From positions 2,092,843-2,156,842 of the forward strand of contig NZ_CP007739.1 of assembly GCF_000724485.1 (NCBI RefSeq): a stretch of 64,000 bases of DNA, given 5' to 3'. This document shows, piece by piece, positions 55,608 to 64,000 of this stretch; position 1 is the first letter of the stretch; every line of letters starts with the position of its first letter. The notes under the pieces are model-generated. The model was not told the origin of the DNA. It worked only from the letters and a program-made list of their open reading frames with translations, and searched no databases. Source of the DNA: Bacillus methanolicus MGA3. GTDB lineage: Bacteria; Bacillota; Bacilli; Bacillales; Cytobacillaceae. Position numbers and translations under genes: made by a program.

Positions 55608-55649
55608 ACTTCATTAGTTTATCAAAGTGAATAGTCTGAAGCAATAAGA

Positions 55650-55755
55650 AAAGCGGAAGCGCCTCTCTTCATTGCTGGGTCCGCCAAGAAAATTACAAAG
55701 GAAGTGGAAAAAACCTCGGGAGTGATTAGGCTAGATCAGCCACTTTCGAACACCT
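55650..55755. repeat. Diverged copy of the GCGCC-type hairpin repeat
   Basis: Contains AAAGCGGAAGCGCCTC and CCTCGGGAGTGATTAGGCT, which match parts of the element at 57701-57812 (AAGGCGTAAGCGCC, CTCTGGAGTGATTTGGCT). It looks truncated. Confidence 0.5.
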
Positions 55756-55756
55756 G

Positions 55757-55939
55757 TCAATGTCTCACAATGATGAATAATTCTTCAGTAATCGCATGGG
55801 CAATGCCGTCTAAAATTGCTTCTAAATGGGCACACACTTGTTCCATTTCTTTTTTTGAATCACAATAGAAAACAGCCGCTCCGCTCGGAACTTTATTTGG
55901 ATTTGTTGTCACAATGGCAAGAATAAATTTTTCGAGCAT
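55757..55939 (-). CDS. Small partner of the YIEGIA protein
   Basis: A 60-residue protein (MLEKFILAIVTTNPNKVPSG..., end LFIIVRH) of the type annotated as a capping-complex subunit for YIEGIA. Its ATG overlaps the upstream stop (TGATG), so the two are translationally coupled. No membrane helix. The partnership is inferred from coupling and family naming. Confidence 0.8.
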   Translation of the reverse strand: MLEKFILAIVTTNPNKVPSGAAVFYCDSKKEMEQVCAHLEAILDGIAHAITEELFIIVRH

Positions 55940-56835
55940 CAAGCCTTATCCCTGCCTTCCATATTGTTATTTCGTTCTGTTGGCATCCTGATTGCATTTT
56001 CCAAAGTTGGAACCAATCCAATGATCTTCAATGCTTTTTCAACATTCTTTTCCTGCGGTAAAATGAATACCCCAACCCTTCCGTCATTAAGGTCTCTTTT
56101 TGCCAGCGGAACGAGTGCCGGAGTGCCGGAATCGCGATATACACCAAGCGCATTTGAGACGTCGTGAAGAATTGCCTGTCGTTGTCCAAGGTTGGCAATT
56201 GTAGTCCGAGCATTGAAATTTTTAGGAGTTAAAATAAATCCCATCCCATATCTCAAGACCTCCTTTTGGCGTTCAGGCAAACCAATATTCATGATAGTAA
56301 TGTTATCCACATACAATATTGAACCTTCAAACCTTGGCTCAACAAATTCAATATCGACAATGTCTTTTAGCTGCCCCCCAGCCATCAAAAATCTTGATAC
56401 GATGACTGCAACAGCTGCCGCAGCAATTCCTGCCCAAATATTTAAAAAAATATACATGAACGTACTAATGAGAGATGTGAAAATGACAAGATAATTTCTG
56501 CTTTCAAAGGCGATCGCAATCCCTTCAATATATGTCTTTCCTCTTGGGACAAGTTCATAGTTGTCAAGTTCAGTCAATGTATTTCGTTCCATATTGCGGA
56601 CCTCTCGAAACTGAGAAGCAGCCAACGCTAAAAACGTTATGGCTGTATACTCTTTATCAAGCAGCGCCGGAATTGCAACCGTTCCAAGCCCTGCGGCTAT
56701 AAATCCCAATGCAATATGAATAATTTTGCCATGCAAATAAGTCGGATATTGCCGGTAATCTGTCCTTAGCATATAAATTCTTGTCAGTGTCCCGACAATA
56801 ACTCCAAACAAAATTGGCAGTGTATATTCATTCAT
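55939..56835 (-). CDS. YIEGIA-domain membrane protein
   Basis: A 298-residue protein carrying the family signature GKTYIEGIAIAFESRNY near residue 100. Three to four membrane helices lie before about residue 170 (MNEYTLPILFGVIVGTLTRI at the N-terminus; AGIAAAAVAVIVSRFL). The C-terminal ~130 residues are cytosolic (NITIMNIGLPERQKEVLRYG, RVGVFILPQEKN). It overlaps yphA by four bases. The equivalent position in B. subtilis is yphB. Function unknown; probably sporulation-related by context only. Confidence 0.88.
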   Translation of the reverse strand: MNEYTLPILFGVIVGTLTRIYMLRTDYRQYPTYLHGKIIHIALGFIAAGLGTVAIPALLDKEYTAITFLALAASQFREVRNMERNTLTELDNYELVPRGKTYIEGIAIAFESRNYLVIFTSLISTFMYIFLNIWAGIAAAAVAVIVSRFLMAGGQLKDIVDIEFVEPRFEGSILYVDNITIMNIGLPERQKEVLRYGMGFILTPKNFNARTTIANLGQRQAILHDVSNALGVYRDSGTPALVPLAKRDLNDGRVGVFILPQEKNVEKALKIIGLVPTLENAIRMPTERNNNMEGRDKA

Positions 56836-57440
56836 GATGATTTATGTTTCTCCCTTTCAAAATGGTTAAAGTGAGTGTTAAAATAAGCCGCCGTAAATTT
56901 GAGGCCGCTCCACAAAAGCAGAATTGCAACAGCCAATGCTGCAAAATCAAGAAATTCCAATGAACCGATCGGATATGTAAAGCCATTTTGCCGCAATACA
57001 AATGAATAAAGCAGTTCTCCTTGGAGAACGCCTGCAAGCAATGTATACATTCTCATCCGCACTTCAGACTGAAGCATAATGGTTAAATACATTAAAATAA
57101 AAGTAAGAAGCCAATCACGATTTATAATCACCCAAACAGGATCATATAACTCAAACATAAGGAAGCTGACATAAGCTAGCATAATAATGAAAGAAGTGAC
57201 AAAAAAATAGAGAATTGTCCGTTTTTTTAGCCTTGAAATATCCATAATAATTGAGAAAAATATGAAAACAGCAGCTGCATAAACTTGAAAGTGAAAGACA
57301 GAAAAATGAATAGGAGACAAAATTATGATAATAAGCATCCTTTTTGAAATGGTATACCGGTATATATTCTTACTATCTAATAAAAAAGTGGCCGCAACCC
57401 AAATAAGCCAGCAAATCCAATAAAAAAAAGCCCCATCCAT
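56832..57440 (-). CDS. yphA: YphA membrane protein
   Basis: A 202-residue polytopic membrane protein with about six helices, matching YphA (start MDGAFFYWICWLIWVAATFL). The ATG follows AGGAGG. Operon with the YIEGIA gene and its small partner. Function unknown. Confidence 0.87.
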   Translation of the reverse strand: MDGAFFYWICWLIWVAATFLLDSKNIYRYTISKRMLIIIILSPIHFSVFHFQVYAAAVFIFFSIIMDISRLKKRTILYFFVTSFIIMLAYVSFLMFELYDPVWVIINRDWLLTFILMYLTIMLQSEVRMRMYTLLAGVLQGELLYSFVLRQNGFTYPIGSLEFLDFAALAVAILLLWSGLKFTAAYFNTHFNHFEREKHKSS

Positions 57441-57547
57441 TTTTACTACCTCCTATCATTACCATTATGGCAAAATTTTATGTACTTTAATCTTTCCGGG
57501 TATAATCTTTCCATCGTGAATTATGTTAAATGATAGGAGGTGGTATA

Positions 57548-57691
57548 GTGGGTAAAGACAGGCAGGAGAAACGTCTAAGAAAAAGCGGCAGAGTGGAATC
57601 GGACCGCGACAAGGCTCTTCACTATCCAGGTGCAACAAAATTGCAAAGCCCAGAAGAAGCACGATCTTTAAATGATGGAAAAAGAAGTTGA
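57548..57691 (+). CDS. ypzI: YpzI-like small protein
   Basis: A 47-residue basic protein read from GTG 57548 behind AGGAGGTG: it begins MGKDRQEKRLRKSGRVESDR, continues DKALHYPGAT and ends NDGKRS. This matches B. subtilis YpzI. It is divergent from yphA. Function unknown; it is shorter than the usual ORF-calling cut-off. Confidence 0.88.
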   Translation: MGKDRQEKRLRKSGRVESDRDKALHYPGATKLQSPEEARSLNDGKRS

Positions 57692-57700
57692 TGAACAAAA

Positions 57701-57812
57701 GGCGTAAGCGCCCCGTTTAGCCCCGACAAGCACAAGACGAATCACGCAAGAGTCGATAGACTCTGGAGTGATTTGGCTTGTGACCTCGAGGGGCTGGGCG
57801 CTGGAGCCAGTT
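57701..57812. repeat. Large GCGCC-type hairpin repeat
   Basis: 57708-57801 folds end to end: GCGCCC / GGGCGC, AGCCCC / GGGGCT, AAGC / CTTG-type pairs, AATCAC / GTGATT, and AAGAGTC / GACTCT around GATA. It lies 10 bp after the ypzI stop. The gap to the intron holds nothing else. Confidence 0.75.
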
Positions 57813-57874
57813 TACGATAAACTCAATTCAAATTTATACACAACGTATGAAATTTATAATTTCCATAACAATTA

Positions 57875-59760
57875 ATCGAGTAGGAGGGGGTGACTAACCC
57901 CCGACCTCTCACACCACCGTACGTACCGTTCGGTATACGGCGGTTCAATTAAGTATGACGTAGAAAATGATATCTCTCGAATAGACTTCTTAACCCTTGA
58001 TGACTCCAGTAGGAGTTATCGAGGGTTTTGTGTAGAATGGGACTGCAGGCAATCCGCCAGTATTTCTTGCGTGTATTGCCCCACTCGATTGCTTTATGAC
58101 TTGGAACACCTAATGCTCTAAGTTTCCGAATTCTTGTTTTCGGCGTTTTCCACTCTTTCCATAAACACATTCGAAGTCTTCGTCTTATCCATTCATCAAA
58201 TTCTTTGAACTTGCTTGGTGTATCTGCCAAGGCAAAATATCCACACCATCCCATTAGGTACATGTTCAGTTTCTCAATTCTTTCCTCCATTCGATACGGT
58301 TTGGATCTGGATGTGATTTCACGGATCTTGTTCTTGAATCGTTTCACACTTTCTTTCGCCATCCGTATCTTGGGTGTTTTGTTTGGTGTAAAGCTAAAAC
58401 CGAGAAACTTCCGTTTCCAAGGACGGTCTACCGCCGATTTCTCTTTATTTACCTTGAGCTTTAATTCCTTCTCGATAAAGTTAGTAATGGAGTTCATGAC
58501 ACGAATTCCTGCTTTCTTTGTTTTCACGTAGATATTACAGTCATCCGCGTACCGTACAAATTTATGTCCACGTTTCTCAAGTTCCTTGTCCAACTCGTGA
58601 AGCATGATGTTTGATAATAGTGGACTAAGCGGTCCACCTTGTGGCGTTTCCATGTCTGTTTCCATTACCACTCCATTTATCATCACTCCTGATTGAAGAT
58701 ACCGGCGGATTAACTTAAGTAAAATCCGATCTTCGATCGTTTTCGCCAAGATCCCCATCAGTTTGTCGTGGTTCACCTTGTCAAAGAATTTCTCTAAGTC
58801 TATATCGACCACCCAGCGATATCCTTCTTTGATATAGCCCTTTGCTTTCCTGACCGCCTCATGTCCTCTGCGGCTTGGGCGAAAGCCGTAGCTATGTTCA
58901 GAGAAGGTCGGATCGAAGATTCTCGTTAACACTTGGGCAATCGCTTGTTGAATGAAACGATCAGTCACGGTGGGGATACCTAGAAGTCTTACTCCGCCGT
59001 TCGGTTTCGGGATTTCGACTCGACGAACGGGTAAGGGTTTGTAGGTTCCCTCTCTTAACGACTGTCGAATGGAGTCCCAGTTTTCATAGAGGTGTCTCCG
59101 TAGGTCTTTTGCGGGCATGCCATCTACTCCGTGACTTCCTTTATTCTGTTCAACTCGTTTTAATGCCGTTAGGAGATTTTCCCGTGACAAAATCAGTTCC
59201 ATCAACATAGATATCCTCTCCACGTGAACGAATCCCTCTATTTGTGCCATCTTCTGCTCCACCCTCTTGAAGTCCCCCGTGGGATTCACCACTTCCTCCT
59301 TCAAGTAAGTCCTGCCGGATTGTCTGCTTCAACACAGAAGATGAACGCGTAGTGTTTCGTTCTCCTTAATTGTTCGGTCCTTCCTCTTTCGTCTCGAGCT
59401 CGAAAGAGTACTATGACCTCTGCTGACTTCTGACTGCTCAGCTATCTATCGCTAGATAGGTTACCAAGATTACTTGGCGTGCCAGTCAGATCTCCCCGGG
59501 TAAGAGTGTAATCTTTCCTTCCATCTATCTGCTTCATTTACTCTGTATCACCTTCGGCAGAAAGGGCTTTGTTTTGTTTTGCAAACTCACCCAGTGATAC
59601 CTAGCCTTATATGAAGTTCGTATTCCTCAGACCGGAAGTTTGCCGTCCGCTTCCTTCAGATTCCGCGTTACCACGGACACCCTTGCGTTATGCTAACTGC
59701 TACTTCTGCCTTCACAGCTCGGGACTTGCACCCTATAGATTACACCCATGCCGGGCGCAC
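57875..59760 (-). mobile_element. Group IIC intron, copy 2
   Basis: A second 1886-bp copy, same length and orientation as 32371-34256. I count five single-base differences within the coding part. The 5' end (GTGCGCCC at 59760) abuts the T-run of the fni terminator and the 3' end is CTACTCGAT at 57875. Positions 59209-59760 are ribozyme domains I-IV. Confidence 0.92.
57949..59208 (-). CDS. ltrA: Group IIC intron-encoded reverse transcriptase/maturase, copy 2
   Basis: 419 residues from ATG 59208, identical to copy 1 except three substitutions. Numbered from the upstream TTG these are D149E, G219E and Q435H (subtract 32 for the ATG). G219E changes the conserved GTPQGGPLSP motif to ETPQGGPLSP, next to the dNTP and template site, so activity may be reduced; the YADD catalytic site is intact. 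Confidence 0.93.
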   Translation of the reverse strand: MLMELILSRENLLTALKRVEQNKGSHGVDGMPAKDLRRHLYENWDSIRQSLREGTYKPLPVRRVEIPKPNGGVRLLGIPTVTDRFIQQAIAQVLTRIFDPTFSEHSYGFRPSRRGHEAVRKAKGYIKEGYRWVVDIDLEKFFDKVNHDKLMGILAKTIEDRILLKLIRRYLQSGVMINGVVMETDMETPQGGPLSPLLSNIMLHELDKELEKRGHKFVRYADDCNIYVKTKKAGIRVMNSITNFIEKELKLKVNKEKSAVDRPWKRKFLGFSFTPNKTPKIRMAKESVKRFKNKIREITSRSKPYRMEERIEKLNMYLMGWCGYFALADTPSKFKEFDEWIRRRLRMCLWKEWKTPKTRIRKLRALGVPSHKAIEWGNTRKKYWRIACSPILHKTLDNSYWSHQGLRSLFERYHFLRHT

Positions 59761-59794
59761 AAAAAAGAGCTGCCGCCTTACAGCGGAGCTCTCT

Positions 59795-59796
<2 letters not shown>
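59761..59796 (-). terminator. Terminator of fni, intron 2 target
   Basis: Minus strand: AAAGAGAGCT-CCGC / GGCGG-CAGCTCTTTTTT, directly followed by the intron's first base. Confidence 0.85.
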
Positions 59797-60853
<1,057 letters not shown>

Positions 60854-60862
60854 TTATCACCA

Positions 60863-62002
60863 TTAATTTTTGAGATTCTTTAATTTATCACCAATTACTT
60901 CACCAAGCTGAAATCCTTTTGATTCTTCAGGAAGTTCATAATCAGTCGGTGCTGCCTGTTCTCTTTCTTGAAGCTCCTTGATACTTAATGAAAGTCGTTG
61001 CTGCTCTTCATTTACATCAAGCACTTTTACTTGTACCTTTTGGCCCTCTTTTAAGACTTCATGCGGTGTTCCAATATGTTTATGCGAAATTTGCGAAATG
61101 TGAACAAGTCCTTCCACACCCGAAAATACTTCCACAAATGCTCCATAGGAAACAATGCGTTTAACCGTGCCTTCAAGTACGCTTCCTTTTGGTGCCTTTT
61201 CAGAGATATTCGTCCATGGACCAGGAAGAGTCTCTTTAATAGATAAGGAAATACGGTTATTATCGCGATCCACGCTTAGTACTTTCACATTCACTTTCTG
61301 GCCTTCTTCAACAACATCAGATGGTTTTTCGACGTGTTGATGGGATAATTGGGAAATATGAACGAGACCGTCAACACCGCCAATATCTACAAATGCCCCA
61401 AAATCTGTAATTCTTTGGATCGTTCCTTCCAATACTTGACCAGGCTGCAGAGATTCAAGCAGGCTTTGTTTTTGTCTGATTTTTTCCTCTTCTACAACAG
61501 CGCGGTGTGAAAGAATTAAACGATTTTTTTCTTTATCAAGCTCGACAATTTTAAACGTAAGTGGTTTTCCTTTATAATCGGAAAAGTCCTCAACAAAGTG
61601 GTCTTCAACAAGAGAAGCGGGTACAAATCCGCGTACACCTAGGTCGACAACAAGTCCGCCTTTTACAACATCCTTAACTTCTGCTTCGAATATTTCGCCG
61701 CTTTCAAATTTTTTCTCAAGATCATCCCATGCTTTTTCAGCATCAATCTTTCTTTTTGATAGGATTAATGCTTCTTCTTCTACTTTTATAACTTCAAGTT
61801 CAAGTTCATCACCGACGGTAACAACATCTTCCGCTTTTTCAACGTGAAGACTTGAAAGCTCGCTGATTGGAATTATGCCATCAAGCTTGCTGTTTTCAAC
61901 GCTGGCAAGGACATGTTTTTCTTCTACTTTTATTACTTTTCCCTTTACCTTATCGCCAACTTGAAAATTTGTTACTTCTACTTGATTCATATCTTCTGAC
62001 AT
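60863..62002 (-). CDS. ypfD: S1-domain protein YpfD (RpsA homologue)
   Basis: A 379-residue protein with four S1 RNA-binding domains, for example [19 protein letters not shown] (about 16-34), [39 protein letters not shown] and [19 protein letters not shown], then a short tail. Shorter than six-domain E. coli S1; in B. subtilis its homologue is not essential. ATG after AAGGAGG. Confidence 0.95.
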   Translation of the reverse strand: MSEDMNQVEVTNFQVGDKVKGKVIKVEEKHVLASVENSKLDGIIPISELSSLHVEKAEDVVTVGDELELEVIKVEEEALILSKRKIDAEKAWDDLEKKFESGEIFEAEVKDVVKGGLVVDLGVRGFVPASLVEDHFVEDFSDYKGKPLTFKIVELDKEKNRLILSHRAVVEEEKIRQKQSLLESLQPGQVLEGTIQRITDFGAFVDIGGVDGLVHISQLSHQHVEKPSDVVEEGQKVNVKVLSVDRDNNRISLSIKETLPGPWTNISEKAPKGSVLEGTVKRIVSYGAFVEVFSGVEGLVHISQISHKHIGTPHEVLKEGQKVQVKVLDVNEEQQRLSLSIKELQEREQAAPTDYELPEESKGFQLGEVIGDKLKNLKN

Positions 62003-62154
62003 ATGTACTCCTCCTTAATCCAGTCACTGCTCAAAAGAATATAAGCAATGTGATAAAATCACCACATTAATAACAAGTTTGATTTGAGAGAATTTTTCTA
62101 AAACCTCTTCTTACTAACTTCTTACAAATAGTTTTTTTTGTCAAGCATGAAGAC

Positions 62155-62736
62155 TTACTTATGTTCATTTATCAGTTTGCGGATTTCTTCCATAATTAAT
62201 TCAGTCGCTTGTTCCGCTGTTGCTTTATTTTCACGCAAAATCTTGAAATCAATCGGCTTTCCGTAGACCACTTTTAAACTTCTAAATGGCTTATATGGCC
62301 CGATAATGGCACACGGTACAATATAGGCATCCGACCTGAGAGCAAAGAATCCTGCCCCTGCCAGCCCTTTTCCTAATTCGCCTGTCTTGCTTCTTGTTCC
62401 CTCTGGAAAAAGTCCTAAAACTTTGCCTTCTTTTAAGATTGACAGACCTTTTCGCAAGGCCTCACGATCGCTCATTCCCCTTTTGACAGGAAATGCGTTT
62501 AAGTTTCGAACGATTCTCCCTAGCACAGGAACAGAAAATAGCTCAGCTTTTGCCATAAAATGCACCGGCCGGGGAGCGGTAATACCTACAATGGGAGGAT
62601 CCAGATTATCGATATGATTGGCACAAAGAAGCACTCCTCCATCTTTAGGAAAATGCTCTATGCCAATTACTTGAATTCGGTAGATAGGCTTTAAAATCCT
62701 ATATACAACAAATTTTGCAAAACTGTAAAACGTCAA
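62155..62736 (-). CDS. plsC: 1-acyl-sn-glycerol-3-phosphate acyltransferase
   Basis: Makes phosphatidic acid. The 193-residue PlsC-type enzyme has the HX4D catalytic motif in ANHIDNLD (near 40), [18 protein letters not shown] and VPCAIIG. TTG start overlaps the cmk stop by four bases (TTGA), so the two are coupled. The cmk-plsC-rpsA order is common in Bacillaceae. Confidence 0.94.
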   Translation of the reverse strand: MTFYSFAKFVVYRILKPIYRIQVIGIEHFPKDGGVLLCANHIDNLDPPIVGITAPRPVHFMAKAELFSVPVLGRIVRNLNAFPVKRGMSDREALRKGLSILKEGKVLGLFPEGTRSKTGELGKGLAGAGFFALRSDAYIVPCAIIGPYKPFRSLKVVYGKPIDFKILRENKATAEQATELIMEEIRKLINEHK

Positions 62737-63413
62737 ATCGACTCGATCCTTTCTTCCGCCAATGCCATGATATTATCCACCACTTGTTCAATTGAAAGAG
62801 AAGTTGTATCTATTTCATATGCATCATCAGCTTTTCTTAGAGGAGCCACTTCCCTCTCAGAATCAATTTTATCACGTTTAGCAATCTCTTCTTTTAATTT
62901 CTCCAAATTTGAAGAAAATCCTTTTTGAAGATTTTCCTGATGGCGTCTTTGTGCCCTTTCCTCTACGCTTGCTAATAGAAAAATTTTCACCTCGGCCTTT
63001 GGAAGTACATGCGTTCCGATGTCGCGCCCATCCATGACAACTCCGCCGCCGGAAGCCAACTCCTGTTGCCTTTTCACCATTTCTTCACGTACTTTTTTAT
63101 GTTTTGCCACGATTGAGACGGAATTTGTCACATCATTTGTCCGAATTTCATCGGTAACATTTTCTCCATCAAGTAATACAAGCTGCCCTTTCTTCTCCTG
63201 AACGAATTCAATAGATGTGTCAAGCAGCATATCCAATAACTCTGATTCATTCTGGAGATCCACATTTTGCTGAATCGCTTTATAAGTTAATGCACGGTAC
63301 ATTGCACCAGTATCAATATATAAGTATGACAGCCTTTCTGCCACAATCTTGGCAACCGTACTTTTACCTGCTGCTGCAGGTCCGTCAATTGCAATCGAAA
63401 TTTTCTTTCTCAT
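62733..63413 (-). CDS. cmk: Cytidylate kinase
   Basis: Phosphorylates CMP and dCMP. P-loop [14 protein letters not shown] at the N-terminus, the [13 protein letters not shown] nucleotide-binding stretch, [10 protein letters not shown] and a LID region with ERAQRRHQE. 226 residues. ATG after AGGAGG. Confidence 0.97.
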   Translation of the reverse strand: MRKKISIAIDGPAAAGKSTVAKIVAERLSYLYIDTGAMYRALTYKAIQQNVDLQNESELLDMLLDTSIEFVQEKKGQLVLLDGENVTDEIRTNDVTNSVSIVAKHKKVREEMVKRQQELASGGGVVMDGRDIGTHVLPKAEVKIFLLASVEERAQRRHQENLQKGFSSNLEKLKEEIAKRDKIDSEREVAPLRKADDAYEIDTTSLSIEQVVDNIMALAEERIESI

Positions 63414-63518
63414 AATGCCTCCTACACTGAAAGAAGTTACACCTTATTTTAACACATCTAATAGAAATACTTGACTAGGAACAACGTTTTAAGAAAATCA
63501 ATTGTTTTGCGACAATAT

Positions 63519-63546
63519 AAAAAAGCAGGTGAATCCTGCTTTTTTA
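63519..63546 (-). terminator. Terminator of ypfB
   Basis: Minus strand: AAAAAAGCAGG / CCTGCTTTTTT stem with a 6-nt loop. The stem begins at the ypfB stop codon. Confidence 0.85.
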
Positions 63547-63723
63547 ACGCCCCTTAAATGTTTCAAGTTTTTGAGTAAAATGGTTTTCACTGACGCCTTC
63601 ATATTGTGTGATTTGCTTTAATTCTGGAAAAATATTTAGTTTATGAAAAAAAAACTGTACTGAAAGCAAGATTATAAATTGAATAACAATAACTTTCATA
63701 AGAATCCTTTCAAACGTCTTCAT
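63544..63723 (-). CDS. ypfB: YpfB-like small membrane protein
   Basis: A 59-residue protein with one N-terminal membrane helix (about 8-28, LMKVIVIQFIILLSVQFFF) and a polar extracytoplasmic tail ending TQKLETFKGR. It occupies the ypfB position. Start at the second of two ATGs, 7 nt after GGGAG. Function unknown. Confidence 0.8.
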   Translation of the reverse strand: MKTFERILMKVIVIQFIILLSVQFFFHKLNIFPELKQITQYEGVSENHFTQKLETFKGR

Positions 63724-63786
63724 CATTCCGCTCCCATCGATCATATAGTTATTCATATTATGGGAGCGTAAAGATTTATTTATTCC

Positions 63787-64000
63787 TTAACAGCTTAAAC
63801 CTTTTTTCTTCATCTCTAACTGCCTTTCAAAACAAAAACGAAGCAAGAGCTGTCTGTCTTGTCCAGAGATTTCCATAAATTGCAGGGAAATTTTCTTTCG
63901 GTTCTCACTTACATCAACAATCCGGACAACGCGGCTTTTAAAACTCTTATAATGATATTCTCCGCTCTGAAAAGGAAGAACAAAAATCGCCTCAACAATC
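63787..64000 (-). CDS. ypfA: PilZ-domain protein YpfA, 3' part
   Basis: The C-terminal 70 residues of a protein that runs off the window's right edge. The reading frame contains FKSRVVRIVDVSENRKKI, SLQFMEISGQDRQLLLRF and ends FCFERQLEMKKKGLSC, the pattern of the end of a PilZ domain. It matches YpfA/DgrA, a cyclic-di-GMP receptor that inhibits motility in B. subtilis; the c-di-GMP-binding RxxxR lies outside the window. Confidence 0.85.
   Translation of the reverse strand, partial: IVEAIFVLPFQSGEYHYKSFKSRVVRIVDVSENRKKISLQFMEISGQDRQLLLRFCFERQLEMKKKGLSC

Overview
The window comes from a Bacillaceae chromosome (phylum Bacillota). The base composition is AT-rich, Shine-Dalgarno sites are strong, GTG and TTG starts are common, and sporulation genes (spoIVA, ypjB, yphF) and bacillithiol genes (bshA, bshB1) are present. 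Gene order follows the Bacillus subtilis ypfA-to-yppG segment almost gene for gene. The group IIC intron protein closely resembles the Geobacillus GsI-IIC enzyme and the Hcp is a short form, which hints at a moderate thermophile. I would not name a genus.

Layout. 1-2.9 kb: an accessory stress module with a Crp/Fnr regulator, hcp under a textbook Fnr-type operator, and a small heat-shock protein. 3-10 kb: yppG, yppF, yppE, a small unknown protein, yppC, recU and ponA, whose tail carries a 24-bp tandem repeat. 9.7-18.2 kb: ypoC, nth, dnaD, asnS, aspB, ypmB, ypmA and dinG. 18.3-26.2 kb: panD, panC and panB behind a structured leader, then birA, cca, bshA, bshB1, mgsA, dapB and ypjD. 26.4-32.3 kb: ypjC, a YugP-type metallopeptidase, ypjB, ypjA, the menaquinol:cytochrome c reductase operon qcrABC, and ypiF. 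32.4-34.3 kb: group IIC intron copy 1. 34.3-43.5 kb: ypiB, ypiA, a degenerate amidohydrolase-like gene and the aromatic supraoperon (aroA, tyrA, hisC, aroH, aroB, aroC). The trp operon that B. subtilis has between aroH and hisC is absent. 43.7-49.4 kb: cheR, ndk, hepT, menG, hepS, mtrB (TRAP), folE and hbs. 50-57.7 kb: spoIVA, yphF, yphE, gpsA, der, a YIEGIA-family pair, yphA and ypzI. 57.9-59.8 kb: group IIC intron copy 2. 59.8-64 kb: fni, ypfD, plsC, cmk, ypfB and the 3' part of ypfA.

Functionally this is housekeeping core: cell wall (ponA, dapB), isoprenoid and menaquinone synthesis feeding respiration (fni, hepS, menG, hepT, qcrABC), cofactors (pantothenate, folate, biotin ligase, bacillithiol), aromatic amino acids, translation and ribosome assembly, DNA repair and replication, and sporulation.

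The less ordinary content is mostly non-coding. There are two nearly identical 1886-bp group IIC introns, each inserted just after an intrinsic terminator; the second has a Gly-to-Glu change in a conserved reverse-transcriptase motif. Four GGTCTGACC palindromes lie at gene 3' ends. A second repeat family has two ~190-bp copies flanking spoIVA-yphE and a partial copy at the cheR stop. Two long hairpins lie near hbs and ypzI. A pan-type leader with an attenuator-like terminator precedes panB. I found no tRNA, rRNA, CRISPR array or prophage.
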